Of a stretch of DNA of 64,000 bases, positions 9,214-17,968 are shown piece after piece. The translations under genes and the position numbers were made by a program. Origin of the DNA: SG8-38 sp041576815 (GTDB lineage: Bacteria > Myxococcota_A > Polyangia > Polyangiales > Houyiibacteriaceae); the NCBI GenBank assembly GCA_041576815.1, contig JBFGKE010000004.1:1-64000 (forward strand). The letters run 5' to 3'. Position 1 is the first letter of the stretch, and each line of letters starts with the position of its first letter. The notes below the pieces were generated by a model. The model saw only the letters and a program-made list of their open reading frames with translations. It was not told the DNA's origin and did not search any database.

Positions 9214-10488
9214 ATGTCGGAAACCAAGAAGGATTTGTACGAGCTCGGCGAGCTTCCCCCTCTCGGTCACGTACCGGACAAGATGTATGCCCAGGTGATT
9301 CGGCCCGAACGATTCGGCGAGCCGACCAAGGCGTTCGAGGTCGAGACTGTCTCGACACCGAAGGACCTCCGCCCGGACGAAGTCCTCGTCTACGTCATGG
9401 CCGCAGGCGTCAACTACAACAACGTGTGGGCCGGGCTCGGCAAACCGATCGACGTCACCAAAAACCGACCCAAGGACCCGTGGTTTCCGGACGAGTCGGG
9501 TTTTCACATCGGCGGCAGTGATGCGTCAGGCATCGTTTGGGCGGTTGGAAGCGACGTCCATAGCCTGAAGGTCGGCGACACGGTGGTGATGCACTGCGGG
9601 CAGTGGCGCCGAGAGGACCCAGCCGCACACGGCGGCGGCGACCCGATGTACGCTCCGAGCTTTCGCATCTGGGGTTACGAAACCAGCTGGGGAAGCTTCG
9701 GCCAGTTCACCAAGGTGCAAGCACACCAGTGCCTTCCCAAACCCGAAGGGCTGACCTGGGAGGAGTCCGCTGCGTACATGCTCGTCGGTGCGACGGCCTA
9801 CCGCATGCTCACCGGCTGGCCGCCCAACGTCGTGCGTCCCGGCGACGTCGTTCTCGTCTGGGGAGGGGCTGGAGGGCTCGGGTCGATGGCGATCCAAATC
9901 GTGCGTGAGCTCGGTGGCACTCCGGTCGCCATCGTTTCCTCTCCCGACAAGTACGAATTCTGCGAGAAGCTCGGCGCCAAGGGATGCATCAACCGCAAGG
10001 AATTCGACCATTGGGGGCTCTTGCCCGATGGGAACGATCGGGCAGCGCAGGCCGCTTGGCTCAAAGAGGCCCGCCGATTCGGCAAGGCGGTCTGGGAAAT
10101 CGTCGGCGAGCGGAAGAACCCGGCCTTGGTGTTCGAGCATCCCGGCCAGAGCACCGTGCCGACCTCGGTGTTCGTCTGCGACACCGGCGGCATGGTGGTG
10201 ATCTGCGCGGGCACGACCGGATACAACGCGATGGCCGATCTGAGGTACCTGTGGATGCGCCAGAAACGCCTCCAAGGCTCGCACTTCGCCAACGATCAGC
10301 AATCGGCCGAGTTCAATGCGCTCGTGGTCCGGGGACGCATCGATCCCTGCCTGACCAAGACGTTCGGCTTTGACGGGATCCCAACCGCGCACCAGCTCAT
10401 GTACGAAAATCGCCACCCGCACGGAAACATGGCCTGCCTCGTCAATGCCACCGACCGGGGCCTTGGACGCGACAACGCCGTGCGCTGA
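9214..10488 (+). CDS. ccrA: crotonyl-CoA carboxylase/reductase
   Basis: A 424-residue cytosolic enzyme of the MDR superfamily that reductively carboxylates crotonyl-CoA to ethylmalonyl-CoA with NADPH and CO2, the key step of the ethylmalonyl-CoA pathway for acetyl-CoA assimilation and for making extender units. Evidence is the full-length family pattern: NYNNVWAGLGKP (67-78), the IGGSDASGIVWAVG segment, GYETSWGSF (154-162), the nucleotide-binding VWGGAGGLGSMA (215-226) and GSHFAN with His358. Asn70, Glu156 and His358 correspond in position to the CO2-pocket residues described for characterised enzymes, with Tyr155 where Phe is usual. No other ethylmalonyl-CoA pathway genes are nearby, so it is an isolated copy here. 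The plain acrylyl-CoA reductase alternative seems less likely given the conserved CO2-pocket residues. Confidence 0.92.
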   Translation: MSETKKDLYELGELPPLGHVPDKMYAQVIRPERFGEPTKAFEVETVSTPKDLRPDEVLVYVMAAGVNYNNVWAGLGKPIDVTKNRPKDPWFPDESGFHIGGSDASGIVWAVGSDVHSLKVGDTVVMHCGQWRREDPAAHGGGDPMYAPSFRIWGYETSWGSFGQFTKVQAHQCLPKPEGLTWEESAAYMLVGATAYRMLTGWPPNVVRPGDVVLVWGGAGGLGSMAIQIVRELGGTPVAIVSSPDKYEFCEKLGAKGCINRKEFDHWGLLPDGNDRAAQAAWLKEARRFGKAVWEIVGERKNPALVFEHPGQSTVPTSVFVCDTGGMVVICAGTTGYNAMADLRYLWMRQKRLQGSHFANDQQSAEFNALVVRGRIDPCLTKTFGFDGIPTAHQLMYENRHPHGNMACLVNATDRGLGRDNAVR

Positions 10489-10616
10489 AGCCTCGCGGAT
10501 CGCGGCGCATAGGGTTCGATTCCCCGAGGGAACGTCGACCACCATCAGTTTGGTGCAAGGCGCGGACGGTGGCCCCACGGCACGGGACGCAACGACGGGT
10601 CCGGGTTGGCATTGCA

Positions 10617-11753
10617 TCACAGACTGTCATCTGCTTCTAGCACCGCAGAGCGGATCAGCGGCACGATTTCGCGGACGAGAAAGCTTCCCACAAAGCTTCT
10701 GCTTTCGATGATCAGAATCGCTCCCCAGCCTTCCTCTGGATGCAGTACCGCCCTCGCACCGAACGCTCCACTGTCGATGAGCAGCCCAGGCTTGTCTACG
10801 TGTTTCCACCAACCCATGCCGTAGTTGCTCGCTTCAATATTCCAATCGGGCATGGCCACGCCGTCCGGGACCATGTCTCGTTGCATGGCGCGGATCATCT
10901 CGGGCGATAGGACGCGTTTGTTCCCGCAGATGCCTTCATGGAGGTGCATCAGAAGCACCTTGCTGTAGTCGTTAACGGTGGAGGCTGCGCCGCCACCAAT
11001 ACTTGGGTTCTCGGAAGGAGGAACATCTTCGGGAGCGAATCCCTCAGGGTATTCAGGAAGGATCGCCCCACCGAAATACTGGGTGTCAGGTAGCCCGCAG
11101 GGCCCCACGAGTCTTTTCTCGACCAGCTCCGCCCAGCTCTCTCCCGAGACGACTTGCGCCACGCCGCCGGCCAGTGTCCACGCGGACTCGCTGTATCTGA
11201 ACTCCTGACCGGGCGGTATGGAATCGCTCTCGTCCTGAAAGATCTCGCGCGCACAGGTCTCCGAAGTCGTGGAGGGATCAAAGCTGCATAGGCCCTCTTG
11301 GGCTTCCTCGCTTGGCAACTTCCCGATGCCGGACATCATCGAGAGTAGATCCTCTACCGTCACCGTCGGGTGATGCTCACCCCAGTCCAGGTACTCGACG
11401 ATGGGTCGGTCGATCTCAAGCAGCCCCTGGTCTACGAGCGTAAGAATGATGCCAACGGAAAGCACCTTCGTGGTCGACGCGAGCAGGCTGACTCGGTCAC
11501 GCTCGAACTCGCCGTACGCCGCTTCGTAGATCTGGCCTTCGTTCTCGCGCACGACGGCCAGAGTAATCCCATCAACGTTAGCCCACCTCTCTACGAAGTC
11601 CGCCGACGCCGAGTCCACCTCACTGAAGTCGTACTTCGCAGCGTGCGGATTGGACTCATAGTCTAGCGGGGCCCAATTGTCGGTCCCCGATGCCTCGCTG
11701 CAGCCCATCAGGCCTAGCGCGAGCACGAAAAACAAAGTCACCATCCAACGCAT
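10617..11753 (-). CDS. serine hydrolase lipoprotein, beta-lactamase class C-like
   Basis: A 378-residue lipoprotein (lipobox LMGC, Cys18) of the penicillin-binding-protein/class C beta-lactamase fold, expected to act in the periplasm as an esterase, peptidase or beta-lactamase-like enzyme. The nucleophile motif S93-T-T-K96 is clear; the second motif appears as FRYSES, where Tyr-Ser-Glu replaces the usual Tyr-x-Asn, and a C-terminal LIDSGAFGARAV occupies the KTG/HxG region with no Lys or His visible. That set of changes argues for an esterase-like member and against true beta-lactamase activity. ATG 11753 is preceded by GGAGAG at seven bases. It lies 186 bases downstream of a sulfatase on the same strand and converges on the CCR gene. 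Confidence 0.8.
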   Translation of the reverse strand: MRWMVTLFFVLALGLMGCSEASGTDNWAPLDYESNPHAAKYDFSEVDSASADFVERWANVDGITLAVVRENEGQIYEAAYGEFERDRVSLLASTTKVLSVGIILTLVDQGLLEIDRPIVEYLDWGEHHPTVTVEDLLSMMSGIGKLPSEEAQEGLCSFDPSTTSETCAREIFQDESDSIPPGQEFRYSESAWTLAGGVAQVVSGESWAELVEKRLVGPCGLPDTQYFGGAILPEYPEGFAPEDVPPSENPSIGGGAASTVNDYSKVLLMHLHEGICGNKRVLSPEMIRAMQRDMVPDGVAMPDWNIEASNYGMGWWKHVDKPGLLIDSGAFGARAVLHPEEGWGAILIIESRSFVGSFLVREIVPLIRSAVLEADDSL

Positions 11754-11939
11754 CAGAAGCTCTCCGACTGACAACAGCCCTCCTTCATCTGGGGTCGCCG
11801 GGCTCGGCCCGCTATACGTAATTGTTTCCCAAGCGGTCGATTTCAGGCGAAGCTTTTGCGTTTGCGGCGTAGGGGTTGCGGTGAGCCTCGTCCCCGAACA
11901 AAGCGAACGCGCATGCGGAAGTTTACCAAGTGCGCGTCA

Positions 11940-13760
11940 TCAAGAGGCTCTACCGCGCTTTCGAATCGCGCGAGCCCCGCGCCATGCGAGGAAGAGAACC
12001 AACAAGGCAAAACCCGCCAGGATCGAAAGTAGAAGCGGGTCTGGATTGTTGCGAAGCACGTAGCGAAACACCTCTTTCCGTTGGTCGTAGCCGTCTGGGA
12101 CCGGCAGAACCTGGTTGTCGCGCGCGTAGCTCCGGTAGTCCTCCATCATTTCCGCGAACAACGCGGGCATTTGCTCTTTGAGATCGGTGGTCTCACCTGG
12201 GTCGGTCACGAAGTTGAACAGATGCCATTCGCCGTCGCCCACTGGACCGCGATCAATGACAATCTTGTGCTCTCCCTTGAACAGCGCGGCGTTGCCGGCG
12301 AGCTCGTATCCGATGGGTTCGTCTGGCTCGTGTGCCCTGTCGGCCCGTCCTTGCAGTAACGGCAGCAGGCTCTTTCCGCTCATGTTTTCGACTCGCCGGC
12401 CTTCGTAAGCGCCAGCGGGAGGCTCGACACCGGCGATCTCGAGAATCGTGGGCGCAAGGTCTGTGACATAAGTGAATGCGTTCGAGACGCTCCCCGCCGG
12501 GGACACCATACTCCCGGCGACGATCATCGGGACGCGCATGCCACCTTCATGAGCAAAGAACTTGTAATATGCCAACGGCGACGCTGCGGCGTTGCCGAAA
12601 CTAGGGCCGATATCGACGAAGCTGCCGCGCGTGCCAAGCGTTTCGTAGTCCAGGCTGTAGCCGTGGGTCGCAAACCACAGCCGAATGTAAATCTCACGCG
12701 CGCCGCTCAATACCTCGGTGCCCTCGGGACCGTTGTCAGACGTGAAAATGAACACGGTGTTGTCGAATTGATTCGCATCCTGCAGGTACTCGACGAGCCG
12801 GCCAATGTGGTGGTCCATCGCATCGATCATGCCCGCGTACACGGCCATTTCTTTCGACTTGTATCTCTTGTCTTCGTCCGTGAGTGACGCCCAATCCCCC
12901 GTCGTCGGCACGGGCGCTAGCTCGGTGTTCACCGGCACCACGCCCAGCGCTTTGGCGCGCTCGAGGCGGCTCTGCCTGAGCGAAGCCCATCCCTCGTCGT
13001 ACTTGCCCATGTATTTGTCGGTGTACTCTTGAGGCGCTTGGACGGGCATGTGGACGGCCTGAAACGGAAGATACGAAAAGAAGGGCTTCCCGTCGTTTCG
13101 GTTGGACTCGATGAACTCGATCATCTTGTCGACCAAGAATTTCGACGAATAGAAGTCCTCCGGCAGATCGATCTCCTTGCCGTCGCCGAACCAATTCGCC
13201 TTCTTGTACATCGGCAGATACGGCTTCTTCTCCCAGTTGTCGGCGCCCGTGTCCGCCATGGCAATGGTCCGCTCGAAACCACGACGGCTAGGCAGCATCT
13301 CCGGCGCCTTTCCAAGGTGCCACTTGCCGGACATGTACGTGTGGTAGCCCGCATCTTTCAGAAGCGTCGCTATCGTGACGACGTTGTGACCGAGCGTGCC
13401 CCGGTAGTTCGGGGATTCCTCGGCCTGCACGGGAGGAATCGCTTCGGGAATGTTGGGCACGCCGTTGAGATGGCTATCCACACCCGTCAACAGCATTCCG
13501 CGCGTGGGTGCGCAGCTTGCCGCCATGTGATGGTTGGTGAAGGTGATGCCCCGCTCCGCTAGCGCACTGATCGACGGAGTCGGGACCTCGCCGCCGTATG
13601 GCGCGGTGTCGGTGAAGCCGAGGTCGTCGGCCAGGATGAGCACGACGTTCGGCGGGTCTGCCCCTGCGCCGCTCGGCACCGAGGAGATCAAAAGGAAAGA
13701 GCCAATGAAGTCTAGCGCCAGCGAACGACGGAGGGGCCACGAGGTGCACGTTGGACCCAT
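11940..13760 (-). CDS. arylsulfatase with C-terminal membrane anchor
   Basis: A 606-residue formylglycine sulfatase. After a signal-anchor-like N-terminus (about 10-35) come NVVLILADDLGF, the active-site C83-A-P-T-R87 (CxPxR), the GKWHLGKAP motif and TSDNGPEGTE, all standard for the arylsulfatase A/atsA type. Unlike the neighbouring sulfatase it ends in a hydrophobic helix (LLLSILAGFALLVLFLAW, about 577-594) followed by Arg/Lys-rich residues, so the catalytic domain is probably tethered to the inner membrane on the periplasmic side. The two sulfatases share only the core fold, so they are not a recent duplication. The substrate cannot be read from the sequence; the maturase would have to be encoded elsewhere. 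Confidence 0.9.
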   Translation of the reverse strand: MGPTCTSWPLRRSLALDFIGSFLLISSVPSGAGADPPNVVLILADDLGFTDTAPYGGEVPTPSISALAERGITFTNHHMAASCAPTRGMLLTGVDSHLNGVPNIPEAIPPVQAEESPNYRGTLGHNVVTIATLLKDAGYHTYMSGKWHLGKAPEMLPSRRGFERTIAMADTGADNWEKKPYLPMYKKANWFGDGKEIDLPEDFYSSKFLVDKMIEFIESNRNDGKPFFSYLPFQAVHMPVQAPQEYTDKYMGKYDEGWASLRQSRLERAKALGVVPVNTELAPVPTTGDWASLTDEDKRYKSKEMAVYAGMIDAMDHHIGRLVEYLQDANQFDNTVFIFTSDNGPEGTEVLSGAREIYIRLWFATHGYSLDYETLGTRGSFVDIGPSFGNAAASPLAYYKFFAHEGGMRVPMIVAGSMVSPAGSVSNAFTYVTDLAPTILEIAGVEPPAGAYEGRRVENMSGKSLLPLLQGRADRAHEPDEPIGYELAGNAALFKGEHKIVIDRGPVGDGEWHLFNFVTDPGETTDLKEQMPALFAEMMEDYRSYARDNQVLPVPDGYDQRKEVFRYVLRNNPDPLLLSILAGFALLVLFLAWRGARAIRKRGRAS

Positions 13761-14283
13761 GAAGGCGAGCCTAACACGGTGCGGTTGCAGTGCGCCCCCT
13801 TAGGTTGGCGGTTTTGGTGTCATGCAGCCGCCCTGATTCCGCGCCCCTGCGTGAACCTCATGGTCTATCACGACGTGCTCGCACTGAACGGGAAGTGGCG
13901 TCGCGAGGTCGTTGACTTCGGCCGTCCCCGGGTTGAGCGCGCATCGTCCGCAACCACCCCGAAGAAGGTCGCCGCTTTTTACAATACCGCGCCTCGGCTT
14001 CGGGGGTCGAGCCATCGGATAGCTGCGTCCGCGCGATTTTGATCACGCCGTTCTCGGCGAGCATAGTAACTACAAACGCCCTTTGCGGTTCACGTCCCTG
14101 GCGACATGACATCTGGTACCGCGCAATTTGGCGCTCAGGATGATCCCCAAGGGCTAAAAGAGCTAAAAGAGTAGTCCCCAAACGAAGGTCCCGAAACGCG
14201 CTCCTTCCCGAGTCCTGTCACTCCATGATACCAGGTGGTCATCGTTTCGGTCTCGCCTGACTGAGCGGGAGAGGAGGTGCGAC
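13761..14283. other. 523-base gap between divergent genes
   Basis: The longest gene-free stretch in the window, between the start of the sulfatase and the start of the copper-monooxygenase-like lipoprotein, so it should hold both promoters. A minus-strand frame of 107 codons (14181 to 13858) exists but its composition looks unlike a real protein. A 9-base tandem duplication, GCTAAAAGA, lies at 14153-14170. The plus-strand gene is preceded by GAGAGGAGG at about 14269. I see no confident -35/-10 pair, transposon end or RNA. Confidence 0.5.
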
Positions 14284-16035
14284 ATGGCGCGCACACTCTG
14301 GTTGGTAGAAGTCCTCGGCGCCGCGCTGGCGCTTGGGACGGTGGGCTGCAGTGGCGAGGGCGCTCCCGCAGGTGCAAGTGATGCCTGTTTCGAGAGCACC
14401 TTCGCCGCGATTCAAGAGACGGTTTTCGAAGCGAAAGGATGCACGCAGTCGGTCTGCCACGGGGCGGCTGCGGAGGGAGGTTTGGATCTTCGCGCGGACG
14501 TGTCGCATCGCCAGCTCGTGTATGCGCGCAGCACCATCGACGAGGGCTTGCACCGGGTAAATCCGGGCGAGCCCGAGACGAGCGTGCTCTATCGCAAGCT
14601 GCAGGCAAAGGTCGATGGCACGGATCTCGGACCGCTGGGGCAAGCGATGCCGCTCAATGCCGATCCGTTGACCGACGATCAGCTCGAAGCCATTCGTCTT
14701 TGGATTCGAAACGGGGCGACTTCCGATCAGGTCATGGCCAAGGCCATGGGTCTTCTAGGGTGCGAAGGCTCGTTCGAGGCGGCTCCGAACAAGATCGAGC
14801 CGCTTCCGCCGCCGGAGCCGGGTACCGGCGTTCAGTTCTACTCCGGAGGTTGGAACTTGCCCGCCGAGAGCGAGGACGAGGTCTGCTTCGTGACCTACTA
14901 TGACTTCACGGAGCTCGTTCCCGCCGAGGCGATCACGGGGTGTCCACAGTTCGGCCCGCAGGACTGCTTCGCGTTCGAAGACGTCGAGCTCGCGCAGGAC
15001 GGCCAATCGCACCACAGCATAGTCGACGCCTACACCGTGCCGTCCGATCCGAAGTCACCGGAGTGGGGCTCCTGGACCTGTCTTGGAGGCGAGCAGAATG
15101 GCACGCCGTGCGACCCAACGGAACGCGACGCATGTGGAAGCCGATCGCACTGCGCAACAGAAGTCGTGACCGGCTTCACCTGCAATCGATACCCCCACGC
15201 CCCCGCGCTCTTTCGCGGGACGCCGGGCGGCATTACATCGGCACGAACTCAGTTCAGCGGGGCCCAGGAGTCTCGGTTCGTCAATGACCTCGTGACAGGC
15301 GTCTACCAGGTGTTGCCGGTCAAAGGGTTCATCGCGTGGAACAGCCACGCTTTCAATCTGACGAAGCAGGACACGACGATCGAGCAGTGGGTCAATCTGT
15401 CGCTCGCTTTCGCGAGCGATCGTCGATGGCCTGCGCAGGGGATCTTCGACGCCAGCAACATCTTCGCCATGAGCCCGGTCGCGCCGTTCACCAAAAAGGA
15501 GATCTGCATGACGTTCACCGTGCCCCAATACACGCGGCTCATGTACCTCAGCTCGCACATGCACCAGCGCGGCAAGCTGTTTCGAATCTGGAACCCTCCG
15601 CATCAGGCCTGCGTCGGGGTCGAGGGGTGCGGCGTGCCGGAGTCCGAGCCCGAATACGAAAGCAGGATTTACGACGATCCGATCTACAAGTACTACCCAG
15701 CGGGCGATCTCCCAGCATTCGACAGCGAAAACGAAGCCGAACGAACCTTCAAGGCGTGTGCCGTGTTCGACAACGGTGCGGACGACGCCTCGGAAGTAAA
15801 ACGTCACTCCGTGCGCCCCGATGCATTCACCTGTGATCTTCCGCAAGCGCACTGCGGTTGCGAAGCATCGGACCGTGCCTGCCTGGGTGGCGACGACCAA
15901 GGCATCCCCTGCGGCGGCGATGACTCGGTGTGCGGCGGCGGAATGTGCGATGCCTGCCCGCTTCTCGGCGGCGCGACGACAGACGACGAGATGTTTATTC
16001 CGATCGGCGGCTACTACGTGGAGCCTCCGGGGTAG
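14284..16035 (+). CDS. lipoprotein with cytochrome c-like and copper type II monooxygenase-like domains
   Basis: A 583-residue lipoprotein (lipobox TVGC, Cys22). The first domain (about 35-150) resembles planctomycete-type cytochrome c domains, with LDLR, NPGEPETS, MPLNADPLT and IRLWIRNGA, but its haem site is C53-T-Q-S-V-C-H59, a CX4CH variant of CXXCH. The second domain (about 185-500) has the histidine layout of ascorbate-dependent type II copper monooxygenases (PHM/DBH fold): His243-His244 and His355 for one copper, His425-x-His427 for the other. A Cys-rich tail (CGCEASDRAC to CDACP) follows. I infer a periplasmic or surface copper oxidoreductase with its own electron-transfer module; substrate unknown. 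The start has GAGAGGAGG at seven bases. Confidence 0.75.
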   Translation: MARTLWLVEVLGAALALGTVGCSGEGAPAGASDACFESTFAAIQETVFEAKGCTQSVCHGAAAEGGLDLRADVSHRQLVYARSTIDEGLHRVNPGEPETSVLYRKLQAKVDGTDLGPLGQAMPLNADPLTDDQLEAIRLWIRNGATSDQVMAKAMGLLGCEGSFEAAPNKIEPLPPPEPGTGVQFYSGGWNLPAESEDEVCFVTYYDFTELVPAEAITGCPQFGPQDCFAFEDVELAQDGQSHHSIVDAYTVPSDPKSPEWGSWTCLGGEQNGTPCDPTERDACGSRSHCATEVVTGFTCNRYPHAPALFRGTPGGITSARTQFSGAQESRFVNDLVTGVYQVLPVKGFIAWNSHAFNLTKQDTTIEQWVNLSLAFASDRRWPAQGIFDASNIFAMSPVAPFTKKEICMTFTVPQYTRLMYLSSHMHQRGKLFRIWNPPHQACVGVEGCGVPESEPEYESRIYDDPIYKYYPAGDLPAFDSENEAERTFKACAVFDNGADDASEVKRHSVRPDAFTCDLPQAHCGCEASDRACLGGDDQGIPCGGDDSVCGGGMCDACPLLGGATTDDEMFIPIGGYYVEPPG

Positions 16036-16071
16036 CCCACCAGCCATCTAGCGATGGGTGTTTGGCTACCC
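16030..16071. terminator. hairpin after monooxygenase-like gene
   Basis: Outer inverted repeat GGGTAGCC (16030-16037) and GGCTACCC (16064-16071), with an inner stem CCATC/GATGG around TAGC. It starts inside the stop codon of the lipoprotein gene and stands between convergent genes, which fits a terminator, though no T-run follows. Confidence 0.45.
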
Positions 16072-16290
16072 GGGGCTCTACGTATGCGATGCATCCGCAA
16101 TCGCGGCGAACGGGGCCCGATCGCCGCCCAATGCTGCTGTCGGCAAACCCGGGCGCGTTCGTCGCGACACGTGCACTACGCGGCCGTTGCGAACCGCGCG
16201 GAGAGAGCCCCGCGATGGGCGAGGTTACTGGACGTAGAAACGCAGAACGTTCAGATCCCACTCGCTGATTCGCTGTCGCCTCCACGACTC

Positions 16291-17943
16291 CTAGCGCGGT
16301 TCCGGGGGCTCCGCTTCGGCGTGAGGCGGCACGGTGGTCTTCTTGGCCACCTCGGCTGGCACGTCGTGCCTTCGGCAACGGTTCAAGTGGTAGGCAATTC
16401 GCCAGCTGTGGTAAGCGACCCGCCTCACACCGCGCACGGCATCGAGCCGCCCGATGCCTTCGACGGCGTCGAACCCTCCAACTGCAACCCGATCGAGCAC
16501 GCGCTCTCTGTACGCTCGGCCGTCTCGTTGAAGCGATTGCCATGTGGCCTCGAGGCTTTCCTCGTCGACCATGCGATCCCCGTGTATCAACGTTTCGCGC
16601 ACGGCATCGAGCGCGAGGGCGAGCTCTTTCGTGATCGCCCGGAGCGCGGGGTCTTCTCGCACGGTGGCCCACCGCTCTGCCTCATCACTTCGATCGGCAA
16701 GCCGGTCGAGGTGGTCGATGACGTGCATCCCGGAAAGATGTCGATAGTAGGTCCATCCCTTTGCAGGCGAGCTGCGGATCTTCTCCACGTATTCGCGCGT
16801 TTCATTCAACGCTTGGCGCATCCGTGCAACGCGTAGCTCGATCGAGGGCGCAGGGGTGACGTCGAGTAAGCGCTGAATCAGCTCGAAAGCCTCCGCAGTA
16901 AGGGCCGCTAACGTAGTCCCGAGCGCATCCAGCGCCGCAGCGGGCGCGTCGACAAGAGAATGGTCCAGGTCTTGAACGAAAGGCACGGCCTTCAGAGGCA
17001 CGAGCCGCGTCAACAGGCTCGCAAACCTGCCCGCCAACGATAGGGCAATGAGGACACCAAGGACGTTGAAGAAGGTGTGGAACGTCACGAGGACGAGCTC
17101 TGGTTCGGAAGCGAGGAACTGAGGGGCAAAGCGTTCGAGCGCGCCCATGAAGGGAACGAGAATGAAGAACGCGCCGACGCCCGTGAATACGTTGTAGGTC
17201 GCGTGGGCGTATCCGGTGCGTCTCGCATGTGCGGAGCCGCCCACGGTCGCGAGAACGGCCGTGACCGTCGTGCCGATGTCCATCCCGATCACCGTCGCCG
17301 CGGCTTGCTGCACCGTCATCGTGGACGTGTTGACCGCGGCCAGGGCCATCGCCACGCCCGCGCTCGAGGATTGCGTGACGATCGTAAACGCGATCCCGAA
17401 CAGCACGAGGAGCAAGCGGCCCGACCACGTATCTCCCGGGAAGCTCTCGGGGGTGACGATGCCAACGAACCCGCTCATCCCCTGCTGTAAGAGCGAGATG
17501 CCGACGAAGATGAGGCCAAAACCCGCCAGCGCGAATCCAGCCGAGGAAGCTCGCCCCCTGCTAAAGAGGCGGATGAGCACGCCGACAAGCACAATCGGCA
17601 GCGCCGCTGTGCCGAGCGACAGCTTGAAACCTAGCAAGGCGACGAGCCAACCGGTCACCGTGGTGCCGACGTTTGCCCCGAAGACGATCCCGAGGGCTTG
17701 AGGAAACGTGAGGAGACCCGCACCCACGAAACCGACGGCCGCAACAGTAGTCGCACTCGAGGACTGCACCACGGCGGTGGTGAGAGCGCCGGTGATCACC
17801 CCGGAGCGGGGGCTCCGGGTGAAGCGGCTCAGCACCCGGCGCAAAGCACGTCCCGCGAGCGCGCGCAGGCCTTCGGTGAGCACCACCATGCCCAACAAAA
17901 AGAGCCCGAGCCCGCCCAGGCAGATAAAGACGCTACCAATCAT
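16291..17943 (-). CDS. Na+/phosphate cotransporter with PhoU-like C-terminal domain
   Basis: A 550-residue member of the NptA/YjbB (Na/Pi cotransporter II) family that moves inorganic phosphate with sodium across the inner membrane. The two inverted-repeat signature motifs are visible: TTAVVQSSSATTVAAVGF (about 60-77) and TIVTQSSSAGVAMALAAVN (about 195-213), each with the QSSS ligand set, inside eight or so membrane helices up to about residue 330. The remaining 200 residues are soluble, helical and PhoU-like (for example the ETREYVEKIRSS and RLADRSDEAERW stretches). ATG 17943 was chosen because it begins just before the first helix; upstream the frame is antisense to the sulfotransferase. 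The gene lies 25 bases downstream of the sulfotransferase and is probably in the same operon. Confidence 0.9.
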   Translation of the reverse strand: MIGSVFICLGGLGLFLLGMVVLTEGLRALAGRALRRVLSRFTRSPRSGVITGALTTAVVQSSSATTVAAVGFVGAGLLTFPQALGIVFGANVGTTVTGWLVALLGFKLSLGTAALPIVLVGVLIRLFSRGRASSAGFALAGFGLIFVGISLLQQGMSGFVGIVTPESFPGDTWSGRLLLVLFGIAFTIVTQSSSAGVAMALAAVNTSTMTVQQAAATVIGMDIGTTVTAVLATVGGSAHARRTGYAHATYNVFTGVGAFFILVPFMGALERFAPQFLASEPELVLVTFHTFFNVLGVLIALSLAGRFASLLTRLVPLKAVPFVQDLDHSLVDAPAAALDALGTTLAALTAEAFELIQRLLDVTPAPSIELRVARMRQALNETREYVEKIRSSPAKGWTYYRHLSGMHVIDHLDRLADRSDEAERWATVREDPALRAITKELALALDAVRETLIHGDRMVDEESLEATWQSLQRDGRAYRERVLDRVAVGGFDAVEGIGRLDAVRGVRRVAYHSWRIAYHLNRCRRHDVPAEVAKKTTVPPHAEAEPPEPR

Positions 17944-17968
17944 GTCATGAGTCGACCGCTTCGAGTTT

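Noticed and set aside
10511..10525. GGGTTCGATTCCCC, a tRNA T-arm-like string between convergent genes
   Set aside because: No acceptor, D or anticodon arm can be built around it and only three stem pairs form, so it is probably chance.
14153..14170. 9-base tandem duplication GCTAAAAGA
   Set aside because: Too short to call a regulatory array; no neighbouring copies.
13858..14181. 107-codon minus-strand frame in the large gap
   Set aside because: Composition and lack of a start site argue against a gene; no family recognised.
16225..16290. 21 sense codons in frame after the TAG of the Na/Pi carrier, ending SEWDLNVLRFYVQ then TAA
   Set aside because: A run this short is common by chance in high-GC DNA, TAG is a regular stop here, and the carrier already has its usual length.
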